Source: Deltaproteobacteria bacterium
GTDB taxonomy: Bacteria > Desulfobacterota > Syntrophobacteria > BM002
Direction: 5' to 3'
Assembly (NCBI GenBank): GCA_020353155.1
Contig: CP070689.1
Coordinates: forward strand, 2,368,787 to 2,404,577
DNA length: 35,791 nt
The first letter of the stretch is position 1, and each line of letters opens with the position of its first letter. Position numbers and translations under genes: made by a program. Under the pieces are notes generated by a model. The model had not been told where the DNA came from. It did not search any database and saw nothing but the letters and a program-made list of their open reading frames with translations. Below, piece after piece: positions 23,588 to 31,896 of this stretch.

Positions 23588-24937
23588 ATGCCCAAAATTG
23601 CTCCGCTGAAGGGCCTCTTGTACAATCAACAATTGATTCTCAATATGGACGAGGTGATCACCCCACCTTTCGATGTGATCTCTCCTGAAGATCAGGAAAT
23701 GTACCATAGGCGCCACCCCAATAACATGATTCGTTTAATTTTGGGCCAGAGACAACCGAACGACGATGAGCACAATAATTGGTATAACAGGGCGGCTGAG
23801 GCACTTAGGTCCTGGCAACAAGAGGCGGTGTTGATTCGAGATGCCAAGCCAGCCTTTTATGACTATGAGATTGACTATCGAGAGTCTCCCCACCAGTACA
23901 GGATGAGGCAGGGCGTCATCTGCCTTGTAAGGCTGGAGGATTTTTCCCATGGATCAGTGCTACCTCACGAACGCACTTACGAAAGAACCAAGTCTGAACG
24001 ACTGCAACTCATGAGAGCTTGTAATGCCAATCTTAGCCAAGTGTTCGCTCTGTACCCTGACCCAGCCCAGAAGGTAAATGAATGTCTGCGCCAGGGGCGT
24101 GAAGAGAGGATGGTATTTGATTTCACCGACAGCAGTGGCATTCACCATCGTATGTGGCGCGTTTCCCAGACAGAGGTGCTTCACAGGGTGGCAGAGTACA
24201 TGAGGGACAAGGTGACTTTCATTGCTGACGGCCATCATCGGTATGAGACAGCTCTCAACTACCAGAGGATCATGCAGCAGAAATATCCAGCTAGAGGAGA
24301 ACGGGCTTCATTCAACTATGTACTAATGTATTTGGCAAATATGCACCAAGAGGGATTATCCATTCTTCCCACCCACCGGCTGTTTGTTAACCTCCCGCAG
24401 TTTGAGATGGAGACTTTTCTGGCGCGGGCAGCCGACTACTTTGAAGTGGTATCTTTTCCCTTTACTCCGGACAGCCGGAGTAAAATTCAAGGGGAATTTC
24501 TCAAATCCCTGCATTCACCTGGCGATCGCCAGGTCATTGGGTTTTATCTGTCCAAGTCTGAAAAGTTTGTTCTCTTGAAGTTGCGGGAGGATGTGAATCA
24601 CGAAACTTGGCGGATGGAGTTGCCAGTGCCCTTGCAGAAACTTGATGTAGTAGTGCTCACCGAGTTAATCCTGAAGCGACTTCTCAATGTTAACGAGTCC
24701 TTGCTCAACGATGAGACCAGCATCAAGTATCGGCACGATGCCATGGATGCAATAGATGAAGTGGGTGGCAACCGTTTTCAGGCGGCTTTTCTGCTGAATC
24801 ACACCAAGATAGAACAACTCCAAGAAATTGCTACCTCTGGGTTGTTCATGCCCCACAAGTCCACTTATTTCTATCCGAAGGTTATCGACGGTTCAGTGCT
24901 AAACCTTTTGGACCCTAATGAAGATGTGCCAATCTGA
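23588..24937 (+). CDS. DUF1015 family protein
   Basis: A 449-residue soluble protein. It has the DUF1015 signature segments: an N-terminal ITPPFDVISPED, LPHERTYERTKSERL in the middle, and FIADGHHRYETAL at about residues 211-223. The family is broadly conserved but its reaction is not established to my knowledge. The start has a good Shine-Dalgarno (AAGGAGAA). Its 3' end overlaps the methyltransferase gene by 20 bp, so the two are probably one translational unit. Confidence 0.92.
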   Translation: MPKIAPLKGLLYNQQLILNMDEVITPPFDVISPEDQEMYHRRHPNNMIRLILGQRQPNDDEHNNWYNRAAEALRSWQQEAVLIRDAKPAFYDYEIDYRESPHQYRMRQGVICLVRLEDFSHGSVLPHERTYERTKSERLQLMRACNANLSQVFALYPDPAQKVNECLRQGREERMVFDFTDSSGIHHRMWRVSQTEVLHRVAEYMRDKVTFIADGHHRYETALNYQRIMQQKYPARGERASFNYVLMYLANMHQEGLSILPTHRLFVNLPQFEMETFLARAADYFEVVSFPFTPDSRSKIQGEFLKSLHSPGDRQVIGFYLSKSEKFVLLKLREDVNHETWRMELPVPLQKLDVVVLTELILKRLLNVNESLLNDETSIKYRHDAMDAIDEVGGNRFQAAFLLNHTKIEQLQEIATSGLFMPHKSTYFYPKVIDGSVLNLLDPNEDVPI

Positions 24938-25688
24938 CCTGAGCAAACCCGGGCGAGGGGAGACTTTGGATGCCATCCTTCAAGGGCGTCTAAAAATTAT
25001 CCAGCCCGAGCAAGGCTACCGTTTTTCCATTGACGCGGTGCTGCTGGCCGGGCTTACCCTGGTTCGTCCCCAAGATCGAGTCGTTGACCTGGGAACTGGC
25101 TGTGGAGTAGTGCCGCTCCTATTAGCTTCCCAACAATCAGTGAAGCATATTACCGGCATTGAGATCCAAGAATCCCTGGTTTCCATGGCAATACGCAATG
25201 TGCTCATAAATGGGTTCGAACACCTCATAAGCATTGTCCAGGCTAATCTCAGAGAATTGGAGGTTGCTGAGGTAGGTGGGCCCATTGACCTGGTGGTTAG
25301 TAATCCTCCCTACAGGAAATTGCGCAGTGGCCGGCTGAACCCCAATTCGGGCAAAGCAATAGCTCGACACGAGCTCTTGGCCTCTTTGGCGGATGTGGTT
25401 CGGGCGGCCGCACGGCTTTTGCATCACAAGGGGCGGTTAGCAGTCATCTATCCGGCACGGCGGCTGGCCAATCTTCTCGTTGAGGTAAGTTCGGCAGGTT
25501 TTGCCCCTAAGAGACTCACCCTCATCCATTCCACCCTAGATGCAGAGGCCAGGCTAGTACACTTAGAGTCGGTAAAAGGAGGAGGAGAAGAACTTCTAGT
25601 GAGCAAGCCCTTTGCCATATATGGGAGCGATGGAAACTACACTGACGAAATGAACGCTATGTACGGGAACGGGCCAGCTGTCTCCTGA
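24918..25688 (+). CDS. TrmN6-like SAM-dependent methyltransferase (tRNA1(Val) A37 N6 type)
   Basis: A 256-residue class I methyltransferase with the SAM-binding motif VVDLGTGCGVVPLLLA (55-70) and the amino-methyltransferase motif NPPY (129-132). The start region (DAILQGRLKIIQPEQGYRFSIDAVLLAGL) is typical of the YfiC/TrmN6 group, which methylates N6 of A37 in tRNA1(Val). The target here is inferred from family resemblance. Start ATG at 24918 or 24924, both inside the preceding gene. Its 3' end overlaps the convergent dciA gene by 32 bp. Confidence 0.88.
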   Translation: MKMCQSDLSKPGRGETLDAILQGRLKIIQPEQGYRFSIDAVLLAGLTLVRPQDRVVDLGTGCGVVPLLLASQQSVKHITGIEIQESLVSMAIRNVLINGFEHLISIVQANLRELEVAEVGGPIDLVVSNPPYRKLRSGRLNPNSGKAIARHELLASLADVVRAAARLLHHKGRLAVIYPARRLANLLVEVSSAGFAPKRLTLIHSTLDAEARLVHLESVKGGGEELLVSKPFAIYGSDGNYTDEMNAMYGNGPAVS

Positions 25689-26142
25689 GTAGACTTTCCA
25701 GATGCCTTCGCAACTCCGGGTCATTTACTGACTGGAGAAGTTTCAATTGCTGCGGGTCCAAAATAGTGGCTTGCTCTTCATGGTTTTGAGGGGCTGGTAT
25801 TTGTTCTGGGCTGGTTGAGGATTCTACCGGTTGAACCTGCTCGAGAGAACCTTGGCGAAAGCGCAGTTCTTTGATCTCCAAAGTGGGTAGTTCTTTATTT
25901 AGCTTTTGGCACAAGTCCCGCTCTAAAAAGCGAAGATGATGTAGCCAGGCAGAGTTTGCTACCCTTACCTCCAGCACACCATCTCTGAGGGATTCTGGCT
26001 GGGATTGTCTGGCAATTTTGTCTCCCACTATCTCTTGCCAGCGAAGCAGGGGTAAGGAAGCTTGGAGCTTGTCCTTCCACTCGGGGTTACGGAAGAGTTG
26101 CTCCAGAATTGATCCTATGTGTTCGGGGTCCTCTTTTTTCAT
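25657..26142 (-). CDS. dciA: DciA-like protein (DUF721)
   Basis: A 161-residue protein of the DUF721/DciA family, which in many bacteria takes the place of DnaC in loading the DnaB helicase. The family core is seen at about residues 25-100: LLRWQEIVGDKIARQSQPESL, GVLEVRVANSAWLHHL and LNKELPTLEIKELRFR. The C-terminal 50 residues are low complexity followed by a short charged helix. GAGG precedes the ATG. The gene ends inside the 3' end of the methyltransferase gene on the other strand. Confidence 0.85.
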   Translation of the reverse strand: MKKEDPEHIGSILEQLFRNPEWKDKLQASLPLLRWQEIVGDKIARQSQPESLRDGVLEVRVANSAWLHHLRFLERDLCQKLNKELPTLEIKELRFRQGSLEQVQPVESSTSPEQIPAPQNHEEQATILDPQQLKLLQSVNDPELRRHLESLLRRQLARSRT

Positions 26143-26193
26143 ACTGCCTCGAAAAAGTAATCCTAACCGCGAAGTAAGCCTAGAGGACGATAC

Positions 26194-26505
26194 TTACATA
26201 TCCTCAGCCTGGAGAATCTCAAGTAAGTCCTCCTCGCTGTAATCTTCCAAGAGATCCCAACGCTCCCTTTCTCCTTCGTCTACCTCGGCCTGGTACTTTT
26301 CGGGATCAAAAGGACCGGTAATATCAGCAATCCAGAAATCCCCGGCGAGATTGTTTACCTCAAGATATTCCTGGACGATCTCCTCCGCGTCATCACCATC
26401 GTCGGCCTTCATGATTAGAGGAACTGTCATGTGCTCGCTATCGGCCACCATATAGCCGAGGGTGATCTCAAATATATAAAGGCCTTCGTCAAGATCAAAA
26501 TCCAT
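26194..26505 (-). CDS. Very acidic small protein of unknown function
   Basis: A 103-residue protein with 33 Asp/Glu and only 4 Lys/Arg. No known domain recognised. The sequence alternates predicted beta strands (IFEITLGYMVA, HMTVPLIMKA, GDFWIADIT) with acidic helices. The start is supported by AAAGGAG nine bases before the ATG and by a plausible promoter 110 bp upstream. It lies 51 bp upstream of dciA on the same strand and may be co-transcribed with it. There is no signal peptide. Confidence 0.8.
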   Translation of the reverse strand: MDFDLDEGLYIFEITLGYMVADSEHMTVPLIMKADDGDDAEEIVQEYLEVNNLAGDFWIADITGPFDPEKYQAEVDEGERERWDLLEDYSEEDLLEILQAEDM

Positions 26506-26623
26506 GAGAAAACTCCTTTCTTACTTCTAACCTGGGCACATAACGAGGTTTCTGCTGCGACCGCCTATATGACTGGACTTCAGGGAGTTCTCAGCCGGGC
26601 AAGTCATCTAGAGAACGAGGTTA

Positions 26624-26651
26624 ACTATAATACAGCCTAGAGCTTCGTCAA
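26624..26651 (-). promoter_or_regulatory. Probable promoter of the acidic protein gene and dciA
   Basis: On the minus strand TTGACG (26651-26646) and TATAGT (26629-26624) with a 16-bp spacer. Confidence 0.5.
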
Positions 26652-26721
26652 GAGAAATCCTCACGATTCGGCAGGCGCATTATCTTATCTCTCTCTAATG
26701 GTCCAATCTAGCAACTCTCTT

Positions 26722-26742
26722 AATCTAAAATCTGCAACCTCA
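26722..26742. repeat. Heptad array, 3 units (AATCTGC type)
   Basis: AATCTAA, AATCTGC and AACCTCA in phase. Confidence 0.6.
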
Positions 26743-26866
26743 AGAGTAGAATAGCCAAAGCTTTACTGCTCGAGGGATAATGGAGAAGGGGAGGGAGTCT
26801 GTCCGGGTGGCCCATGGGGCGATGACTATTGTTACTTGATCTTCTTCTTGCGATTGGAAAGGAATC

Positions 26867-27547
26867 GTGCTAAACAGGGATTGGTTGCAGATCAGGTTGT
26901 TGATAAATCGAAAGAATATCCAAGCTCAACTCCCCATAAAGGCCGGCCACATGGGAGGTCCCACCAAAGAAAAGCTTGACCTTCTCGAACAAAAAATCAA
27001 ATTCACCCTCCGACCCCTTATCAATAGCATCAATACCTCTGGAATAAACAAGGAGCGAAAGTCCCAGCTAGACGAACTGCTTCTGGAAATTTCTGACCTC
27101 CAAGAAAGAATTGAGAATCATCTCGAACAAGAGGGTTCCACTGAAGATAAGACTAGGTTGACTAATTTGGTGGACCACCTTTATGCCCTTATCAAGGGCG
27201 CCAGTATTGAAGTGAAACTGCCTGAGAGACGTGAGCATCCAAGGCAGAGTGTCTCAGAGGGAGGGGAACTTTTTGAGCAAGACTATCAAGGAAAGGGCAT
27301 TCGAATACTCAATCTAAGCATGGGAGGCATGCGTATACACTCATTGACTAAGCTCAGAGTAGGGAGTATCTTTCATACAAAGTTGAATTCATCGCGCTAC
27401 GGTGAAATTCCCCTCAAAGGAGAAGTAGTGTGGTCGAGACCCAAAGAAAACGGTGAGGGGTATATTGTTGGCGTGCATTTTTTACCAATGGAGAAGGATG
27501 TTTTGAAAGCACTCGCAATTTTTCTGGAAGAGTGTGGCACTGGGTAA
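26867..27547 (+). CDS. PilZ domain protein with N-terminal helical region
   Basis: A 226-residue protein. The N-terminal half (about 30-115) is predicted helical and rich in charged residues, possibly a coiled coil. The C-terminal half is a PilZ domain with R122-E-H-P-R126 and N149-L-S151-M-G153-G154, followed by GEVVWSRP and IVGVHF strands. It should bind c-di-GMP. The GTG start is supported by GGAAAGGA just upstream; an ATG at 26948 (residue 29) is an alternative. It precedes a gene of unknown function by 63 bp on the same strand. Confidence 0.85.
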   Translation: MLNRDWLQIRLLINRKNIQAQLPIKAGHMGGPTKEKLDLLEQKIKFTLRPLINSINTSGINKERKSQLDELLLEISDLQERIENHLEQEGSTEDKTRLTNLVDHLYALIKGASIEVKLPERREHPRQSVSEGGELFEQDYQGKGIRILNLSMGGMRIHSLTKLRVGSIFHTKLNSSRYGEIPLKGEVVWSRPKENGEGYIVGVHFLPMEKDVLKALAIFLEECGTG

Positions 27548-27610
27548 TAGTTAACATAATGGTATCTTCGCCAGAGATATTGGCGAGGAACCGGCTCGAG
27601 GTGTACAGGG

Positions 27611-28033
27611 ATGGCAAGAGACTACAGACCAAATGTAAGAGAAAGTAATGTTATATCTCGCTTGGACTCCGCTAAAGAGGCAGCAAGAGCAGGAGCCATT
27701 AGTCAGTTGTATGAGGTAGGGGAGGATCTGGCGAACCGGATCGCCATGAAACTGATTGAGGACAAACTAATAGAGACTAAGAACAAGAAGGAACTAGAGC
27801 GCCAGCTGGCTGGGTGCATCAAGACACTAATAGCAGCTGAGGATTTTGACGTTCAGTATCGGATTGCACCACTAAGAACGATTGTACGTCGTCCCAATTT
27901 CATCAGTCTCTACCTCACCGCCTTCATCATCGAGACGCTGATTAACCACCGAACGATTGTAGACATTTACGGTACTGACGAAGAGATATATAGATGCGTT
28001 GATTCGCAAGTAAGCCGGATGATTCGCATGTAA
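27611..28033 (+). CDS. Small helical protein of unknown function
   Basis: A 140-residue soluble, mostly helical protein that I do not recognise. It is rich in Ile, Arg and Glu, without cysteine pairs other than two isolated Cys, and without a signal peptide. It follows the PilZ gene and could share its transcript. Codon use and composition resemble neighbours, and the frame has no competing longer frame, so it is likely a real gene. Convergent with the REC protein gene; a heptad inverted repeat lies in between. Confidence 0.7.
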   Translation: MARDYRPNVRESNVISRLDSAKEAARAGAISQLYEVGEDLANRIAMKLIEDKLIETKNKKELERQLAGCIKTLIAAEDFDVQYRIAPLRTIVRRPNFISLYLTAFIIETLINHRTIVDIYGTDEEIYRCVDSQVSRMIRM

Positions 28034-28043
28034 TCCAATGAAG

Positions 28044-28103
28044 ATTTTAGATTGATCTGGACAAGATTCTGCAATCTGAAATCTACGATCTGAAATCTAA
28101 AAT
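28044..28103. repeat. Heptad units in inverted arrangement between convergent genes
   Basis: ATTTTAGATT (28044-28053) and AATCTAAAAT (28094-28103) are exact reverse complements. Between them are AATCTGA/AATCTAC-type heptads. The structure could fold into a long hairpin serving both convergent genes. Confidence 0.7.
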
Positions 28104-28112
28104 GATACGTTA

Positions 28113-28811
28113 CTAGTTCAGGAACGGTAGGTCAACTAAATCGGTATCGATCAACAGGGGTGCTGGATAGATCCACTCCATAATGCCCAAATGATTTACT
28201 ATCTCTTTTATTTTGTGGGCAGCATTTTGTAGTGTTTCTAGGTCGTTCTCTGATATGTTTCGGTGCTTTTTCTTTAGAAGGTGTATCCTGCCAAGAATCA
28301 CAGTAAGTGGTCCATTGATGGAGCCTTGAAATGCCTCAGTAAGCTCTTTTACAGTCTGCATTCTCTCCTTTCTTATCAAAGTGTCTTGAATTCTTTTTAG
28401 TTCGTCATACATTATTTTATGCTGCAGTACGGACCTTAAGCGAGCTTTGAGCTCGGGCATGAAGAATGGTTTGGTTATATAATCAATTGCCCCCGCCTCC
28501 AGTCCAGCGACAATGTCCTCTCTTTTTCCTGCTGCAGTTAGCATTATTATGGGAATATGTTTAGTTTGTTCGTCACCTTTTACTATTTTAGTGGCTTCGA
28601 TACCATCCATGACCGGCATCATGATGTCCATCAATATTAAATCAGGTTTAAGTTCTCGTGCTGTGGTAACAGCTTCACTACCATTTATGGCGGTTAAGGC
28701 AGTTAGTCCCTCAAGCTCGAATTCAGCTTGCAGTATTTCTCTGAGGTCGGCATCGTCCTCGACGATCAATACGGTAAGTGGTCTATTTTTTAAAAGGGAG
28801 AGGTTGGCCAT
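28113..28811 (-). CDS. Response regulator with degenerate HisKA-like C-terminal module
   Basis: A 232-residue protein. The receiver domain (about 12-128) is intact: E18-D19-D20 acidic pocket, phospho-acceptor D62 and K114 in the TKPF motif. The C-terminal segment (about 140-210) resembles a histidine-kinase dimerisation domain, but where HEINNPL is expected it reads G163-S-I-N-G-P-L, so the phospho-accepting His is absent. There is no ATPase domain. It may act as a phospho-responsive dimerisation or decoy module; this is inference. AAGGAG lies upstream of the ATG. Confidence 0.85.
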   Translation of the reverse strand: MANLSLLKNRPLTVLIVEDDADLREILQAEFELEGLTALTAINGSEAVTTARELKPDLILMDIMMPVMDGIEATKIVKGDEQTKHIPIIMLTAAGKREDIVAGLEAGAIDYITKPFFMPELKARLRSVLQHKIMYDELKRIQDTLIRKERMQTVKELTEAFQGSINGPLTVILGRIHLLKKKHRNISENDLETLQNAAHKIKEIVNHLGIMEWIYPAPLLIDTDLVDLPFLN

Positions 28812-29307
28812 TTTTTCTCCTTAGCATTAGATGGCACTACCAGAGCTTGCGCCTTCAAAATTCGCCTTTTATTGAAGGTGGTGATTGAGTGTTTTTTTTA
28901 AAGTACATTTTTTTGCCTGGCAATTTGGAAGATGAAAAGAGAGAGTGCCCGTCAGTCGCGATCATGGTCCCGGACGTTCAAGATTCATGCCTAAACCATA
29001 ATACAGTCTAGGCGGGGTTTTGGGTGGCTCGAGTAAAATAGTCCATTCAAAGAGAATAGCAGGGATTTCCACAACTGGTACAGCGGGTTAAAGTGGCTTT
29101 ATAATTAAGTTGATCCCGCGGTTGCTCGATCTGTAGCAAAGAGGATAATTGTAAGGTGGAGTTGCAGTTCGGCATTGGAATGCTTGATTCCCAACATTTC
29201 ACTGCTGCTTTTTCAAGCCCCATGGATTTGCTAAAAAAAAGCCGGTGGTAAGGATCTAGCAGTTTGTAACAATAATCCTATACCACCGGCTATTTTGCCC
29301 AATAGAT
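28812..29307. other. Long non-coding gap between REC gene and tRNA-Ala
   Basis: 496 bp with no convincing gene. It contains an inverted repeat CCTTCAA/TTGAAGG (28852-28878) upstream of the REC gene, a weak minus-strand promoter-like TTGCCA/TAAAAA pair with 17-bp spacing at about 28897-28925, and the tRNA terminator at its right end. Confidence 0.55.
29233..29292 (-). terminator. Intrinsic terminator of the tRNA-Ala gene
   Basis: AGCCGGTGGTA and TACCACCGGCT form an 11-bp stem, extended by AGGAT/ATCCT. On the minus strand it is followed directly by a run of eight T residues (29240-29233). On the plus strand only TATTTT follows. Confidence 0.8.
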
Positions 29308-29384
<77 letters not shown>

Positions 29385-29400
29385 ACCTGGGTAAAGGTTA

Positions 29401-29429
29401 TTTATATCAAGTAGATGAAGAAGTGTCAA
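29401..29429 (-). promoter_or_regulatory. Promoter of tRNA-Ala
   Basis: On the minus strand TTGACA (29429-29424) and TATAAA (29406-29401), spacer exactly 17 bp, about 17 bases before the mature tRNA. Confidence 0.85.
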
Positions 29430-29437
29430 CGTAATTT

Positions 29438-29489
29438 ATCGGTTATGGGATTCACCCTATCTATAACCTATTACCCATGACCGATCAAC
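29438..29489. repeat. Inverted repeat built of heptads (TATTACC type)
   Basis: ATCGGTTATGGG (29438-29449) pairs with CCCATGACCGAT (29474-29485) with one G-T pair. From 29462 the units TATAACC, TATTACC, CATGACC and GATCAAC run in 7-bp phase. Confidence 0.65.
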
Positions 29490-29756
29490 TTTTGCAACGC
29501 TGTTTCCCTCGCAGCTCACCCTGTCCTTTTGGGGATTTTTCCTGAATGGACGGCCAGGAGGCAAACACTTTTGGGGAAACTCCTGAATTATTATTGACCC
29601 GGGGTTGAGCAATCTGCTAGTAAAAGAAATTGATTGACTTTTCCAGAGCCCTTATATTTCAGGCTGTCACCTCGCCGATTGGTGAAATATTGGGGCAACA
29701 TAAGGCGACAAGTGATGGTGTAAGAGCATGTAACCCCAGATGCGCACAGCATACCC

Positions 29757-30401
29757 ATGCAAAAACACAACGTCTTTCTCGTTGATGACCACACCATTTT
29801 TGCCGAGTCTTTGAAACTTCTCCTAGAAGCCAGGCCTGAATTTTGTGTGATCGGCAGTACCGACAGTTGCCACTCTGCCATTGCCCAGGTCAAGAAGTGT
29901 CGACCCGACATAGTTCTCATGGACATTTCAATGCCCGACTTGAGTGGAATCGAGGCGACTCGTCGAATCACTGAAGCTCTGCCTGAGACTAAAGTAGTAG
30001 CCCTCACCATGCACAAAGATGAAGGATTTGTTGCCCAGTTTTTTGAAGCTGGTGGCTCAGGCTACCTGGTGAAAGACGCAGACGCCCAATGCCTTTTCGG
30101 CGCTCTCAAGGCCGTTTGCAAAGGAGAACGTTTTTTGAGTCCGTCCATATCGGGTTACAAAATCAATGGATACGGCGAGATGGACGAAGAGGAGGAGGGA
30201 CCTAAGCTCTCTCCGCGCGAGCGGGAGGTGCTCAAGCTCATAGCTGAAGGGAAAAGCAGGAAGGAGATCGGAAAGAGACTTAACATAAGCGTCCGAACTT
30301 TAGACACTCATCGCACCAATATTCTCCTAAAGCTTGGCTGCAAGAGCACAGCTGAGCTGGTCCATTATGCAGTACGCAGAAAGCTTGTTGAACTAATCTG
30401 A
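29757..30401 (+). CDS. NarL/FixJ-family response regulator
   Basis: A 214-residue transcription factor: receiver domain (D10-D11 pocket, phospho-acceptor D56 in LMDISMP, K105 region) and a C-terminal LuxR-type helix-turn-helix (about 150-210; LSPREREVLKLIAEGKSRKEIGKRL type). It should activate or repress target genes when phosphorylated. No sensor kinase gene is adjacent, so its partner and regulon cannot be inferred. The ATG lacks a strong Shine-Dalgarno. Confidence 0.93.
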   Translation: MQKHNVFLVDDHTIFAESLKLLLEARPEFCVIGSTDSCHSAIAQVKKCRPDIVLMDISMPDLSGIEATRRITEALPETKVVALTMHKDEGFVAQFFEAGGSGYLVKDADAQCLFGALKAVCKGERFLSPSISGYKINGYGEMDEEEEGPKLSPREREVLKLIAEGKSRKEIGKRLNISVRTLDTHRTNILLKLGCKSTAELVHYAVRRKLVELI

Positions 30402-30510
30402 CCAACCAGTGTAAGCCAACCGAAGCAGTTTTAAATCACCACTGTTTTTACACCACGAAGATCGCCAATAATACAAAGGATACAGACCTGTGAGTAAGGT
30501 TGGTCACTGA

Positions 30511-30590
30511 GGTTTCAGTGTTCAGGTTTCAGTTTCAGTCTTTATATTTGTTCGCCTGACACCTGACACCCGAAACCTGACACCTAAAAT
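30511..30590. repeat. Two opposed heptad arrays (GGTTTCA and CTGACAC types)
   Basis: GGTTTCA, GTGTTCA and GGTTTCA (30511-30531) are followed, in opposite sense, by CTGACAC, CTGACAC, CCGAAAC, CTGACAC and CTAAAAT (30556-30590) in strict 7-bp phase. The halves are partly complementary (TCAGGTTTCAG against CGAAACCTGA). The array ends 24 bp from the uppP stop. Confidence 0.8.
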
Positions 30591-30614
30591 TTGAGATCTC
30601 AGTAGCGTAATCAT

Positions 30615-31439
30615 TTAAAGGAATGCAATCAGAAAAGCCGCGGCTCCAAGGACGAAACAATAGGGGGCAAAATAGAATAGTTTTCCCTTACCCACTAAAG
30701 ACCGCAGTAGGTGCAAGGCCAGCCAGCCGACCAAAAAAGCCGCGAAAAAGCCTGCAGCAGCAACATGCCATTCGGGATAGTTGCCGGAAATATGGAACGC
30801 TTCGGAGGCCAGGGCTCCTAGAATAGCTGGAATGGACAGGAGAAAGGAAAAGCGAAATGCTAGATCTGGTCGAAGGCCGAGGAGCATCCCCGTGGTGATA
30901 GTAACTCCGGAGCGTGACAGGCCAGGGGTGATTGCCGCGCCCTGGATCAAGCCAATCAACAGAGCGTCAAATACTCCGGGGTTTTCCAGATGCCTGCGGT
31001 TTGGCTTGGACCAGCGACTCCAGAGGAGGAAAAAACCGGTGCTCCACAAACCCAGAGCGACGATGGCAGGTGAGGCAAAGAAGCGATCGAAGACGTCTCT
31101 TAAAAGTAAACCTATAAAGGCTGTGGGTATGGAGCCAACCAGAATCATCAAGGCCATCTTTACGCCACTGTCAAATCCGGTGGAGGCGGGTGTGGGCTTA
31201 GAAGAGGACTTGCGGAGGGTAGCCCTGAGGCAGCCCCCAAGTATTAGGGCCAAATCACCCCGAAAGACCAAGAATACGGCCATGAGGGTGCCTACATGTA
31301 CCGCAATGTCAAAAAAAAGTTGTGATTCCTGGAAACCTAACAGGTGTTGGGCCAGTACCAGATGCCCTGAGCTGCTAATTGGGAGAAATTCAGTGATACC
31401 CTGTAAAGCGCCGAGACACAAGGCCTCCAGGACATTCAT
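30615..31439 (-). CDS. uppP: Undecaprenyl-diphosphatase
   Basis: Integral membrane phosphatase of 274 residues that recycles the undecaprenyl carrier of peptidoglycan and other envelope polymers. The two catalytic motifs are present: GITEFLPISSSGHL (14-27) and ITPGLSRSGVT in the second half. About seven to eight hydrophobic segments are seen. Length is normal. It is alone on its strand, with a 142-bp gap to the next upstream gene. Confidence 0.97.
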   Translation of the reverse strand: MNVLEALCLGALQGITEFLPISSSGHLVLAQHLLGFQESQLFFDIAVHVGTLMAVFLVFRGDLALILGGCLRATLRKSSSKPTPASTGFDSGVKMALMILVGSIPTAFIGLLLRDVFDRFFASPAIVALGLWSTGFFLLWSRWSKPNRRHLENPGVFDALLIGLIQGAAITPGLSRSGVTITTGMLLGLRPDLAFRFSFLLSIPAILGALASEAFHISGNYPEWHVAAAGFFAAFLVGWLALHLLRSLVGKGKLFYFAPYCFVLGAAAFLIAFL

Positions 31440-31581
31440 AGGTTAAGACTCTCGTTTTGCGGAGACCAAAACCAGGCCGACATCGTGAGGTCGCCCAGCA
31501 ACGCTCACGAGCCAGCCGTTTGGTAAAGAGGTGAGGGAGATCATCCCTCCACGGGTCATTTCACTGGGAGCGGGTATTATT

Positions 31582-31896
31582 TTAGTAATCTTCCGCACCC
31601 AGAGGACGTGTAAAAGTGTACTTGGCAGGTGCCACTACCAGTTTCTTTGCAGCCTCACCAGTATTGCCCCCTAATACGCTGAATGGCAGCGAAACTATGA
31701 AGAAGGCGGTGCCTACGGCGAAGCCAACCAGACCTAGAGGTCTGAGAAGCACTAAATCAAAGATCATGGCAGGTGCATTCCTGTCTTCTCCTACTACATA
31801 CTTCTTTTCCGCGGCCAGTGCGGGGGAAGCCGCCCAGGTAAAAGCGAGCAGAGCTGCTAGTAGAAAAACCAGTGATTGTTTCCTGAAAGTACCCAT
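31582..31896 (-). CDS. Small exported or membrane protein of unknown function
   Basis: A 104-residue protein. Residues 1-28 form a clear signal peptide (KQSLVFLLAALLAFTW, cleavage likely after ALA). The mature part has a hydrophobic segment (about 46-75; GLVGFAVGTAFFIVSLPFSVLGG) followed by EAAKKLVVAPAKYTFTRPLG. Proteins with this RPLGLVG...AKYTF.RPLG pattern occur as conserved hypotheticals in proteobacteria; I know no function. A strong Shine-Dalgarno AAGGAGG precedes the ATG. Confidence 0.8.
   Translation of the reverse strand: MGTFRKQSLVFLLAALLAFTWAASPALAAEKKYVVGEDRNAPAMIFDLVLLRPLGLVGFAVGTAFFIVSLPFSVLGGNTGEAAKKLVVAPAKYTFTRPLGAEDY

Larger units (their letters stand above)
26506..26866. 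other. Divergent intergenic region upstream of PilZ protein gene
   Basis: 361 bp. It contains the minus-strand promoter at 26624-26651 and a short heptad tract at 26722-26742 (AATCTAA, AATCTGC, AACCTCA). No further gene is seen. Confidence 0.6.
29385..29756. other. Divergent intergenic region between tRNA-Ala and NarL-type regulator
   Basis: 372 bp. It holds the tRNA promoter and an inverted heptad structure at 29438-29489. The stretch 29500-29756 shows no gene and no clear promoter. Confidence 0.55.

Noticed and set aside
30623..31446. Long plus-strand open frames opposite uppP
   Set aside because: They are basic, low-complexity shadows of uppP, which has clear catalytic motifs on the minus strand.
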